Position numbers and translations under genes: made by a program. The notes under the pieces are model-generated. The model was not told where the DNA came from and searched no databases. It worked only from the letters and a program-made list of their open reading frames with translations. Positions 56,717-64,000 of a stretch of 64,000 nt of DNA are shown here, piece by piece. This DNA is from Mycolicibacterium hippocampi (GTDB lineage Bacteria; Actinomycetota; Actinomycetes; Mycobacteriales; Mycobacteriaceae), in NCBI RefSeq assembly GCF_010723735.1, contig NZ_BLLB01000002.1, forward strand, positions 2,666,001-2,730,000, given 5' to 3'. Positions within the stretch are counted from its first letter, which is position 1. Every line of letters starts with the position of its first letter.

Positions 56717-58311
56717 GTGCCCGGGAGTCTCCGCGCGTCGAGCGCCCCGAACAGGCCGTCGGCGCGGTTCCAGCCCACGGCCAGGCGCTGCGCGTGCTCG
56801 GCGCGCCCCGCGGCGAGCGCCCCGGCGATCTCGCGGGTGGCGTGTGCGTGCAGGTGTGCCCGGTAGCGCGCATAATCGGCGGCCGAGTCCTTGCTGACCA
56901 TGAACGGCCAGTCGCTGGACACCGTGAGCAGTGTTTCCCGCAGTATCTGGTCGGCGACGAACATCCTCGGTGTCGGTGAGCCCAGCGATCCCCGAGATCC
57001 GGCCTGGGCCAGCGCCTTGTCCACCGTGGTCAGCGCGGTGTCGACGACCTCGCTGTTGAGCTGGACCAGATCGGCCACCTTCTCACCCGACCACACCTGC
57101 CAGTCCTTGCCCGAGCCCCATGAACTCGGTGGCAGGTCGACGGGCGTACCGACGTAGCCACCGCAGACCGCGTCCGCCAACGTGCCGACGCGGACACCGG
57201 CGGCCGGCAGTGCGCGCAGCACCCGCTCGAGCCAGACCGGGCCCTCGTACCACCAGTGGCCGAACAGTTCGGTGTCGAATGCGGCGATGACGTGGGCGGG
57301 CCTGCCGATCCGAGCGCTCTCGGCGCTCAGTCGCCGGCGAACCGTGTCGACGAAATCGGCGACGTGCACGTCGACCGCGGCGTCCGCGCGCTCAGGGTCG
57401 TAGGGCGCCTTGGCATCCGACGGGACGTTGCGCCCGGTCACGCGGGCGGGCTTGAGCCCGGTGAGGTGGTCATAGGTGTGGAAATCTCGGTAGGCCGGGT
57501 GACCGGGATAGCCGGACTTCGGTGACCAGACGCGGTAGCTGACCGCCAGGTCCCGCCCGAACGCGACGACGTCGGAGTCGGCGACCGGGCGGCCCAGCGA
57601 GGTGTCTCCGTGCAGGGACGGACCGTCGACCATGAAGTGGCCGACGCCGGCGGCGGCGTAGTCGACCTCCATGCCAGGGGCGTACGCGCACTCCGGTGCC
57701 CAGATGCCCGTCGGGGTGTGGGCGAACCGTTGACCTGCGTCCGCAAGACCCTCTCGGAGCGCGAACTCGCGGAGTCGAGGATTGAGCAACGGCTGGAACG
57801 GATGCGCGAGCGGTCCGCCGAGGAGCTCGATCACCTCGCCGTCCAGCAGCTCGCGGAACACCGGGCTGGCGCCGTGGCGCCAGAGTGTGTCGAACTCGGT
57901 GAGCTCCCGGTCTGCCTCGGCGTACTCCCGGGACCCGAACTGGCGCAGGGCTTCCGGCGTGGACGCCGGCGCCGAGGCCGGTGACGTGCGGATGGTTGCC
58001 GCCTCGAGGGCACGCAACTGCCAGTTGGCCAGCCAGTGGTGCATGCCCTGCAGGCAGTACGGATCGTCCAGCTGTGCGGCCACCACCGGGGTGATACCGA
58101 GTGTGACCAGGTGCCTGCGGTTCTCGGCGGCAAGGGTGCGCAGCACCCGCACCAGCGGAAGGTAGGCCGCCGACCACGACTGGTAGAGCCATTCCTCGCC
58201 GACCGGCCAGCGGCCGTGATGGGCCAGCCAGGGCAGGTGCGTGTGCAGCACCAGGGTGAACAGCCCGGGTACCGGGGTGGCGTCGGGCGACCCGGGGTCG
58301 ACCTCCGTCAC
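56713..58311 (-). CDS. GH57 1,4-alpha-glucan branching enzyme of MGLP synthesis (Rv3031-like)
   Basis: 532 residues of glycoside hydrolase family 57 with C-terminal DUF1957. The catalytic nucleophile is Glu207 in WAPECAY and the acid/base Asp346 in AAFDTELFG; the early VLHTHLPW is the GH57 N-terminal motif. It corresponds to Rv3031 (about 526 residues). It acts on cytosolic glucan chains of MGLP or 6-O-methylglucosyl precursors. GTG 58311 overlaps the methyltransferase stop (GTGA), so the three genes are co-translated. Confidence 0.93.
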   Translation of the reverse strand: MTEVDPGSPDATPVPGLFTLVLHTHLPWLAHHGRWPVGEEWLYQSWSAAYLPLVRVLRTLAAENRRHLVTLGITPVVAAQLDDPYCLQGMHHWLANWQLRALEAATIRTSPASAPASTPEALRQFGSREYAEADRELTEFDTLWRHGASPVFRELLDGEVIELLGGPLAHPFQPLLNPRLREFALREGLADAGQRFAHTPTGIWAPECAYAPGMEVDYAAAGVGHFMVDGPSLHGDTSLGRPVADSDVVAFGRDLAVSYRVWSPKSGYPGHPAYRDFHTYDHLTGLKPARVTGRNVPSDAKAPYDPERADAAVDVHVADFVDTVRRRLSAESARIGRPAHVIAAFDTELFGHWWYEGPVWLERVLRALPAAGVRVGTLADAVCGGYVGTPVDLPPSSWGSGKDWQVWSGEKVADLVQLNSEVVDTALTTVDKALAQAGSRGSLGSPTPRMFVADQILRETLLTVSSDWPFMVSKDSAADYARYRAHLHAHATREIAGALAAGRAEHAQRLAVGWNRADGLFGALDARRLPGT

Positions 58312-59129
58312 GGGCGCACCGCGATCGCGACCAGATCGAGGCTGTCGTCGATGGCTCTGTTGTCGATGGCGCTGTCGTCGCGACTTCCCGCCTCGGCGAT
58401 GTCGAAGTCGTCCGCGCTCACGGACGCGACGTCGGCGAGCAGGTCCTGCGGCCAGGGCGCGTCGGCGACCGCGCGCGCGATCTGCGCGTCGATGATGGAT
58501 CCGCCGTGGCGGTTGTCGAGGTCGGCGAGGCGCTCGCCGTGGAAAACCCCGTGGAGACCTTCGATCTCGAAGCCGGCGGCCGTCACCAACTCGGTCAGCT
58601 CGGCGGCGTTGAGCTCGCGGGTGTGGAAGGGGTTGACCGGGGTGTCGCGACCGGGGGAGAAGGTGATGCGGTTGGGGGTGGAGATGAGCAGTAGCCCGCC
58701 GGGGCGCAGCACCCGGTGGCATTCGGAGACGAACTGCCCCTGGTCCCACAGGTGTTCGATCACCTGGAAGTTGACCACCACATCCACCGATTCGGCGGGC
58801 AGTGGCAGCTCGGCGAGGTTTCCCTGGCGCATGTCGACGCGGGGATAACGCGCGCGGACATGGGCCACCGCCGAGTCGTCGTAGTCCAGCCCGATCACCT
58901 GACGGGCGACGTCGGCGATCAGGTCGGCGCCGTATCCCTCGCCGCAGCCCGCCTCCAGCACGTCGCGGTCGCGACAGCGTTCGGCCAGTCGCCGATAGAC
59001 GACCTCGTGGCGACGGAACCAGTAGTTCTCCTCGGCCAGGCCTGGCACTGTCCGCTCGCCGGTCAGCGGCATCGGGGCTGCCGCCGGAGCCTCGCCGGGC
59101 TCGGTCGACCCGGTAACAAATGCGCTCAT
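58308..59129 (-). CDS. SAM-dependent methyltransferase of MGLP synthesis (Rv3030-like)
   Basis: 273 residues. SAM motif I is VLEAGCGEGYG (about 57-67), then VIGLDYDDSAV and FQVIEHLWDQ, a class I methyltransferase. It corresponds to Rv3030, proposed to methylate sugars of MGLP. ATG 59129 has TAGCCT (59138-59143, minus strand) eight bases upstream. First gene of the MGLP operon, divergent from fixA. The C-terminal Asp-rich stretch (SADDFDIAEAGSRDDSAIDN) is acidic and variable. Confidence 0.92.
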   Translation of the reverse strand: MSAFVTGSTEPGEAPAAAPMPLTGERTVPGLAEENYWFRRHEVVYRRLAERCRDRDVLEAGCGEGYGADLIADVARQVIGLDYDDSAVAHVRARYPRVDMRQGNLAELPLPAESVDVVVNFQVIEHLWDQGQFVSECHRVLRPGGLLLISTPNRITFSPGRDTPVNPFHTRELNAAELTELVTAAGFEIEGLHGVFHGERLADLDNRHGGSIIDAQIARAVADAPWPQDLLADVASVSADDFDIAEAGSRDDSAIDNRAIDDSLDLVAIAVRP

Positions 59130-59137
59130 TGGAAGGC

Positions 59138-59143
59138 AGGCTA
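59138..59143 (-). promoter_or_regulatory. -10 hexamer TAGCCT of the MGLP operon
   Basis: Eight bases before the ATG at 59129, consistent with a leaderless mRNA for the methyltransferase. Confidence 0.45.
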
Positions 59144-59250
59144 ACCCGTAACCGTCCGGAGGCGAACTGTTCGTCGAACCCGTGCTGTTCGCGGGGCCGG
59201 CAGAGCACAAACTTCGACCAGCTATGGTGTTTCTGCGATCCACAAATAAG

Positions 59251-59266
59251 TTACTTGCGGGTAACA
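59251..59266. promoter_or_regulatory. Palindrome GTTAC-TTGCGG-GTAAC upstream of fixA
   Basis: Perfect 5-bp arms with a 6-bp spacer, about 72 bases before fixA. The TTACT-SGCGGGTAA shape recurs, as I remember, in promoters of mycobacterial fatty-acid genes, suggesting control by a TetR-type lipid regulator. The binder is not known to me. Confidence 0.5.
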
Positions 59267-59337
59267 TGGTGGTGGTTGCTTGAAACGTGATATTGCGGGC
59301 CGGTCGCCGGTCCCTTCGAGGAGGACGAACCAGAGTC

Positions 59338-60129
59338 ATGACGAATATCGTGGTCCTGATCAAACAGGTCCCAGACACATGGTCGGAGCGCAAGCTGTCC
59401 GAGGGTGATTGGACCCTCGACCGAGAGGCCGCCGACGCGGTGCTCGACGAGATCAACGAGCGTGCCGTCGAAGAGGCGCTCCTGATCAAGGAGCGTGAAG
59501 GCGGCGACAGCACGGTCACCGTCCTCACCGCCGGGCCCGAGCGGGCCACCGAGGCGATCCGCAAGGCCCTGTCGATGGGCGCGGACAAGGCGGTCCACCT
59601 GGTCGACGAGGGCATGCACGGCTCCGACATGGTGCAGACGGGCTGGGCGCTGGCCCGCGCGCTGGGCACGATCGAGGGCACCGAGCTCGTCATCGCCGGC
59701 AACGAGGCGACCGACGGCACCGGCGGTGCGGTCCCGGCGATCATCGCCGAGTACCTGGGCCTGCCCCAGCTGACCCACGTGCGCAAGCTGACCGTCGAGA
59801 ACGGCAAGGTCACCGCCGAGCGCGAGACCGACGACGGCCTGTTCACGCTCGAGGCGAGCCTGCCTGCGGTCGTCAGCGTCAACGAGAAGATCAACGAGCC
59901 CCGCTTCCCGTCCTTCAAGGGCATCATGGCCGCCAAGAAGAAGGAAGTGACGACTCTCACGCTGGCCGAGATCGGCGTCGAGGCCGACGAGGTGGGCGTT
60001 GCCCACGCCGGCTCCAAGGTGCTCGCGTCGACCCCGAAGCCGCCCAAGACCGCGGGCGAGAAGATCACCGATGAGGGCGAAGGCGGCACCAAGGTCGCCG
60101 AGTACCTGGTCGCCCAGAAAATCATCTAG
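59338..60129 (+). CDS. fixA: Electron-transfer flavoprotein beta subunit
   Basis: 263 residues. The start VVLIKQVPD and the AMP-binding LVIAGNEATDGTGGAVP are ETF-beta signatures. With FixB it accepts electrons from acyl-CoA dehydrogenases and passes them to the quinone pool. It corresponds to Rv3029c. ATG 59338 is preceded by GAGGAGG about 14 bases upstream, a wide spacing; an in-frame ATG at 59287 lacks support. fixB follows 55 bp downstream. Confidence 0.96.
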   Translation: MTNIVVLIKQVPDTWSERKLSEGDWTLDREAADAVLDEINERAVEEALLIKEREGGDSTVTVLTAGPERATEAIRKALSMGADKAVHLVDEGMHGSDMVQTGWALARALGTIEGTELVIAGNEATDGTGGAVPAIIAEYLGLPQLTHVRKLTVENGKVTAERETDDGLFTLEASLPAVVSVNEKINEPRFPSFKGIMAAKKKEVTTLTLAEIGVEADEVGVAHAGSKVLASTPKPPKTAGEKITDEGEGGTKVAEYLVAQKII

Positions 60130-60184
60130 GCAGATCTTCCACCCCCATTCCATGAACCACTGAGACATAGAGGCGAACGAACGC

Positions 60185-61141
60185 ATGGCTGAAGTACTCG
60201 TGCTCGCCGAGCACGCCGAAGGTGCGCTGAAAAAAGTCAGCGCTGAACTGATCACCGCCGCCCGTGTACTGGGCGAACCCTCCGCCGTGGTGGTGGGCAA
60301 GCCCGGTACGGCAGAGCCGCTCATCGAGGGGCTCAAGGCCGCCGGTGCCGGCAAGATCTACGTCGCCGAGTCCGACGACGCAGAGAACTACCTGATCACC
60401 CCCCAGGTGGACGTGCTGGCCTCCCTGACCGAATCCGTGAGCCCGGCGGGCGTGCTGCTGTCGGCCAACGCAGACGGCAAGGAGATCGCAGGCCGGCTGG
60501 CCGCCCGTATCGGTTCGGGTGTGCTGACCGACGTCGTCGAGGTGAAAGAGGGCGGCAAGGGCATCCACTCGATCTTCGGCGGTGCGTTCACCGTCGAGGC
60601 CGAGGTCGTCGGTGACACCCCGGTGATCACCCTGCGTGCCGGTTCGGTCGACGCCGAGCCGGCCGACGGTGCCGGAGAGGTCGTCACCGTCGAGGTGCCG
60701 GCCGCCGCCGAGAATGCGACCAAGATCACCTCGCGTGAACCTGCCGTCGCCGGTGACCGCCCCGAGCTGGCGGAGGCGACCGTCGTCGTCTCCGGTGGCC
60801 GCGGCGTCGGCAGTGCCGAGAACTTCGGCATCGTCGAGGAACTGGCCGACTCGCTCGGTGCCGCTGTCGGCGCCTCGCGTGCCGCGGTCGACTCGGGCTA
60901 CTACCCGGGCCAGTTCCAGGTCGGCCAGACCGGCAAGACGGTGTCCCCGCAGCTCTACATCGCGCTGGGCATCTCCGGAGCGATCCAGCACCGCGCGGGC
61001 ATGCAGACGTCGAAGACGATCATCGCGGTGAACAAGGACGAAGAGGCGCCGATCTTCGAGATCGCCGACCTCGGCATCGTCGGTGACCTGTTCAAGGTGA
61101 CCCCGCAGCTGACCGAGGCGGTCAAGACCCGCAAGGGCTGA
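60185..61141 (+). CDS. fixB: Electron-transfer flavoprotein alpha subunit
   Basis: 318 residues, the same length as Rv3028c. The N-terminal [12 protein letters not shown] and the C-terminal FAD domain ([38 protein letters not shown]) are ETF-alpha signatures. It binds FAD and partners FixA in beta-oxidation electron transfer. A tandem repeat and a strong terminator follow. Confidence 0.97.
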   Translation: MAEVLVLAEHAEGALKKVSAELITAARVLGEPSAVVVGKPGTAEPLIEGLKAAGAGKIYVAESDDAENYLITPQVDVLASLTESVSPAGVLLSANADGKEIAGRLAARIGSGVLTDVVEVKEGGKGIHSIFGGAFTVEAEVVGDTPVITLRAGSVDAEPADGAGEVVTVEVPAAAENATKITSREPAVAGDRPELAEATVVVSGGRGVGSAENFGIVEELADSLGAAVGASRAAVDSGYYPGQFQVGQTGKTVSPQLYIALGISGAIQHRAGMQTSKTIIAVNKDEEAPIFEIADLGIVGDLFKVTPQLTEAVKTRKG

Positions 61142-61171
61142 CTCCAACCGATCGACCTCCAACCGATCGAC
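61142..61171 (+). repeat. 15-bp tandem duplication after fixB
   Basis: CTCCAACCGATCGAC occurs at 61142-61156 and 61157-61171, starting one base after the fixB stop codon. Confidence 0.85.
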
Positions 61172-61186
61172 CGTCTCCGACGGTCG
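61168..61186 (+). terminator. Hairpin after fixB
   Basis: CGACCGTC-TCC-GACGGTCG has exact 8-bp arms and a 3-nt loop. It lacks a T-run, so it may act with the stronger hairpin 20 bases later. Confidence 0.5.
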
Positions 61187-61204
61187 AACCCGTTCTGAAC
61201 GCGA

Positions 61205-61236
61205 GAACCCCGGCGCACCCCGTGGCGCCGGGGTTC
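61205..61236 (+). terminator. Terminator of fixAB
   Basis: GAACCCCGGCGC and GCGCCGGGGTTC (12-bp perfect arms, 8-nt loop) followed by TTGCGTCTT. A GC-rich stem with a weak T-tract is the common mycobacterial intrinsic form. Confidence 0.8.
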
Positions 61237-61348
61237 TTGCGTCTTCTCGTGTCTTTGCGGGCAGACACCACACTTCGTCATCTGGCGCTCACGGACACGT
61301 CACGCGCGCGATGCCGTCCGGAGACCCGGCTGCGCGAGCGTGCACGGT

Positions 61349-62194
61349 ATGAGCACTGCTTCTGTACTCATCCGATCCGACAGCGCTGCCTCGGCGGGTG
61401 CCGCACCGCGGTACTCGATGCTGCTGTGCACCGACGCCGACTCGATCGAGGCGGCGCAACGGCTGCGCTACGACGTGTTCACCTCCGAGCCGGGCTTCGC
61501 GCTGGCCGACGACGGCTGCTCCGGAGGTCTCGACGCCGACCGCTTCGACCAACACTGCGACCACCTTCTGGTGCGCGACGACGACACCGGCGAACTCGTC
61601 GGCTGCTACCGGATGCTGCCGCCTTCGGGTGCGATCGCCGCCGGTGGCCTGTACATCGCCACCGAATTCGACGTGACCGCGCTGGACCCGCTGCGTCCCT
61701 CGCTGGTCGAGATGGGGCGTGCCGTGGTGCGCCACGACCACCGCAACGGCGCCGTCGTGCTGCTGATGTGGGCGGGGATCCTGGCCTACCTGGACCGCAG
61801 CGGCTACGACCACGTGACCGGGTGCGTCTCGGTGCCGGTACTGGATCCGGTTGGTCGCAGTGTTGCGGGCAGTCAACTGCGCGGGGTGCGGGACTTCGTC
61901 CTGCGGCGCCACGCTGCGCCTCCCGAGTATGGCGTCCGCCCCTTCCGCCCCGTCGTGATCGACGGTGTCGCGCTCGATGACATCGAGCCACCGGCACGGC
62001 TGTCGGTGCCTCCGCTGATGCGGGGCTACCTGCGGTTGGGAGCCCAGGTGTGTGGGCAGCCTGCCCACGACCCCGACTTCGGGGTGGGAGACTTTCCGGC
62101 GCTGCTCGACAAACGCCACGCCGACACCCGGTACCTGCGCCGACTCCGTTCAGTCGGGGCGGCCACCGCGATCGGCAACGAGGTGGAGTCATGA
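61349..62194 (+). CDS. GNAT-like N-acyltransferase (Rv3027c-like, OlsB-type)
   Basis: 281 residues with the acyl-homoserine-lactone-synthase/OlsB-like GNAT pattern: LRYDVFTSEPGFAL near the N-terminus, then GCYRMLPP, LVEMGRAVVRHDHRNG and the PPLMRGYLRLGAQVCGQPAHDPDF block typical of ornithine N-acyltransferases. It corresponds to Rv3027c. Together with the coupled PlsC-type gene this suggests two-step synthesis of an ornithine-type acylated lipid (OlsB then OlsA). ATG 61349 is used; a GTG at 61340 is possible. Confidence 0.8.
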   Translation: MSTASVLIRSDSAASAGAAPRYSMLLCTDADSIEAAQRLRYDVFTSEPGFALADDGCSGGLDADRFDQHCDHLLVRDDDTGELVGCYRMLPPSGAIAAGGLYIATEFDVTALDPLRPSLVEMGRAVVRHDHRNGAVVLLMWAGILAYLDRSGYDHVTGCVSVPVLDPVGRSVAGSQLRGVRDFVLRRHAAPPEYGVRPFRPVVIDGVALDDIEPPARLSVPPLMRGYLRLGAQVCGQPAHDPDFGVGDFPALLDKRHADTRYLRRLRSVGAATAIGNEVES

Positions 62195-63054
62195 CCGCCA
62201 CCACGCCTGAACACGCCTGGCTGCAGCGAGCGACCTGTGGCGCCGGATGCGTCCACGCCGGTGCAGACGTGCCCGGTCGACGGTGGGTGGTCGCGGTGCG
62301 CACCGCGTGGCGGGTGGCAGCAGCGCTGCTGCTGTTCTCGGGAGTGTGGCTGCTGGCCGTCCCGATGCCGGGACGGTCACATCTGCAGCGTGGCTACTGC
62401 CGAATGATGTTGCGGTGCCTCGGGGTGCGGATGTCGGTGTCCGGCGGACCGATCCGCAATCTTCGTGGCGTGCTCGTGGTGAGTGGGCACGTGTCATGGC
62501 TGGACACCTTCGCGATCGGGGCGGTGCTGCCGGGCTCATTCGTCGCCCGCGCCGACCTCGTGGACTGGCCGGCGCTCGGCCCGGTCGTCCGGCTGATGAA
62601 GGTCATCCCGATCGACCGGGGCCGGCTGCGCAGGCTGCCGGCCGTGGTGGCGGCCGTCGCCGACCGGTTGCGGGCCGGACACACCGTGGTCGCGTTCCCG
62701 GAAGGCACCACGTGGTGCGGACTGGGCTACGGCCGGTTCCGTCCCGCGATGTTCCAGGCCGCGGTCGACGCCGGCCGGCCCGTGCAACCGCTGCGGCTGA
62801 CCTACCGGCACAAAGACGGCCGGCCGTCCACCGTGCCGGCGTTCGTGGGTGAGGACTCGCTGCTGACGTCGATCAAGCGGGTCATCACCGCACGCCGTAC
62901 CGTCTGCCACGTCTCGGTCGAGTCGCTGCAACTGCCCGGTGCAGACCGTCGTGAGCTGGCCGCACGCTGCGAGGTCGCCGTGCGTGGCGCCACGGCGCGT
63001 TCAGTGCTGACCGCACGGTCCGACTGCGGTGAGGGCCACGCACTGGTGGCGTGA
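62191..63054 (+). CDS. 1-acylglycerol-3-phosphate acyltransferase family (PlsC/OlsA-like)
   Basis: 287 residues. One membrane helix (AAALLLFSGVWLLAVPM) precedes the acyltransferase core with HX4D as GHVSWLDTF, the acceptor-binding FPEGTT and PIDRG between them. ATG 62191 overlaps the N-acyltransferase stop (ATGA). It corresponds to Rv3026c. The pairing with an OlsB-like enzyme supports an OlsA role on lyso-ornithine lipid, though phosphatidic acid synthesis is the alternative. Confidence 0.85.
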   Translation: MTATTPEHAWLQRATCGAGCVHAGADVPGRRWVVAVRTAWRVAAALLLFSGVWLLAVPMPGRSHLQRGYCRMMLRCLGVRMSVSGGPIRNLRGVLVVSGHVSWLDTFAIGAVLPGSFVARADLVDWPALGPVVRLMKVIPIDRGRLRRLPAVVAAVADRLRAGHTVVAFPEGTTWCGLGYGRFRPAMFQAAVDAGRPVQPLRLTYRHKDGRPSTVPAFVGEDSLLTSIKRVITARRTVCHVSVESLQLPGADRRELAARCEVAVRGATARSVLTARSDCGEGHALVA

Positions 63055-63099
63055 GCGGAATGAGGCCGGCAGGCGCGTGACGGCTATTGTGGAACGGTC

Positions 63100-64000
63100 A
63101 TGTCTGCGTGCACGCCGGTCTATCTCGACCACGCCGCCACCACCCCGATGCGTCCCGCCGCGATCGAGGCGATGGCCGCTGTGCTGGCGACCGTCGGCAA
63201 CGCCTCCTCGCTGCACGGCTCCGGCCGGCTGGCGAGGCGCCGGCTGGAGGAATCGCGGGAGACGACGGCCAAGCTGCTGGGAGCACGCCCGTCGGAGGTG
63301 ATCTTCACCGCAGGCGGGACCGAGAGCGACAACCTGGCGGTCAAGGGCATCTTCTGGGCGCGCCGTGACGCGTCGCCGCAGCGCCGGCGGATCATCACCA
63401 CACCCGTCGAACACCACGCGGTCCTCGACGCTGTGCAGTGGCTGGTCGAGCACGAGGGTGCCGAGGTGACGTGGCTACCGGTCGACGCGGTCGGCGCGGT
63501 CAGCCCGGCAGCACTGCGCGCCGCGATCGGTGACCCTGCCGATGTCGCCCTGATCTCCGTGATGTGGGCCAACAACGAGGTCGGCACCGTCATGCCGATC
63601 GCCGAGTTGGCCGCTGTCGCGTCCGAGTTCGACATCCCGATGCACAGCGACGCGATCCAGGCCGTCGGTCAGATCCCCGTCGACTTCGCCGCCAGCGGGT
63701 TGTCGGCGATGAGCGTGGCCGCACACAAGTTCGGCGGACCCACCGGCGTGGGCGCACTGCTGCTGCGTCGGGACACTGCCTGTGTGCCGCAGTTGCACGG
63801 CGGCGGACAGGAGCGCGACGTACGTTCCGGCACCCAGGATGTCGCCGGCGTGGTGGGGATGGCCGCTGCTGCCCGGGCAGCCGTCGAGGGCATGGAGTCG
63901 ACCGCGTCGCGGCTGCGGGCACTGCGCGACCGGCTGATCGACGGGGTGCTGGGGACGATCGGCGACGTCTACGTCAACGGCGCGCCGGGCACCGCCCGGC
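63100..64000 (+). CDS. iscS: Cysteine desulfurase IscS, 3' end outside window
   Basis: The first 300 residues are visible. The N-terminal [10 protein letters not shown] is the NifS/IscS start, the PLP lysine is Lys210 in AAHKFGGP, and HHAVLDAV supplies the catalytic His region. The catalytic cysteine loop (GSACSS-like) should lie beyond the right edge. It takes sulfur from cysteine for Fe-S clusters and tRNA thiolation. It corresponds to Rv3025c. ATG 63100 has TATTGT about nine bases upstream. Confidence 0.95.
   Translation, partial: MSACTPVYLDHAATTPMRPAAIEAMAAVLATVGNASSLHGSGRLARRRLEESRETTAKLLGARPSEVIFTAGGTESDNLAVKGIFWARRDASPQRRRIITTPVEHHAVLDAVQWLVEHEGAEVTWLPVDAVGAVSPAALRAAIGDPADVALISVMWANNEVGTVMPIAELAAVASEFDIPMHSDAIQAVGQIPVDFAASGLSAMSVAAHKFGGPTGVGALLLRRDTACVPQLHGGGQERDVRSGTQDVAGVVGMAAAARAAVEGMESTASRLRALRDRLIDGVLGTIGDVYVNGAPGTAR

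Noticed and set aside
58308..60125. A 605-codon minus-strand frame extending over fixA
   Set aside because: The part beyond 59129 is the reverse of fixA and the promoter; the methyltransferase begins at 59129.

Overview
The window is high-GC, tightly packed actinobacterial DNA with GTG/ATG/TTG starts, many 4-bp ATGA/GTGA gene overlaps, and many TAnnnT -10 hexamers lying 6-8 bases before start codons, which suggests leaderless mRNAs. From about 20 kb to the right edge the gene content and order match what I remember of M. tuberculosis H37Rv Rv3059 down to Rv3025c (cyp136, tetR, SDR, dinB2, nrdHIE, nrdF2, adhC, fecB, ctaD, serB2, echA17, the MGLP cluster, fixAB, iscS). The host is therefore a mycobacterium. 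The many catabolic and F420-dependent extras suggest a fast-growing environmental Mycolicibacterium. The comparison is from memory, not from a search.

Layout. (1) 1-13.8 kb is an accessory catabolic island. It holds an acyl-CoA synthetase (cut by the left edge), an isochorismatase-fold protein, a KshA-like Rieske oxygenase, a Baeyer-Villiger-type monooxygenase with an alpha/beta hydrolase, TetR, a kinase-like/SnoaL/LLM trio, an acyl-CoA carboxylase carboxyltransferase, a second LLM enzyme with a P450, and an amidohydrolase. Together they look like a pathway that activates, hydroxylates, lactonises and hydrolyses a cyclic or branched lipid-like substrate, which I cannot name. (2) 13.9-20.2 kb holds LigB, a sulfite-oxidase-type molybdoenzyme, an SDR, a frameshifted phosphotransferase, and a free-standing LeuA regulatory-domain protein behind what looks like a leader-peptide attenuator. 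(3) 20.2-26.8 kb holds CYP136 with its divergent TetR and SDR, a TetR-DinB2-ATPase operon and an FMN reductase. (4) 26.8-37.3 kb is the class Ib ribonucleotide reductase locus: nrdHIE, then a block of small accessory genes, a flavin monooxygenase, and nrdF2. (5) 37.3-49.4 kb holds AdhC, FecB, CtaD, SerB2, a MocR regulator with a 61-residue divergent partner, an ABC ATPase/NUDIX/EchA17 operon and two methyltransferases. (6) 49.4-59.1 kb holds a secreted TB22.2-like protein, a sodium:alanine symporter, a PQQ-type lipoprotein, a hexapeptide acyltransferase, Zwf, and the three-gene methylglucose lipopolysaccharide (MGLP) operon. (7) 59.3-64 kb holds FixAB, an N-acyltransferase, a PlsC-type acyltransferase and IscS (cut by the right edge).

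The most unusual items are: the leader peptide and alternative hairpins before the stand-alone LeuA regulatory domain; a 63-bp palindromic element present twice with the same 19-nt loop length; an isochorismatase fold with all three catalytic residues replaced; a Baeyer-Villiger monooxygenase lacking the fingerprint histidine; a one-base frameshift in a phosphotransferase; a LysR effector domain without a DNA-binding domain, divergent from a DUF5997-type gene; and a C-terminally shortened EchA17. I saw no tRNA, rRNA, CRISPR array, insertion sequence or prophage.
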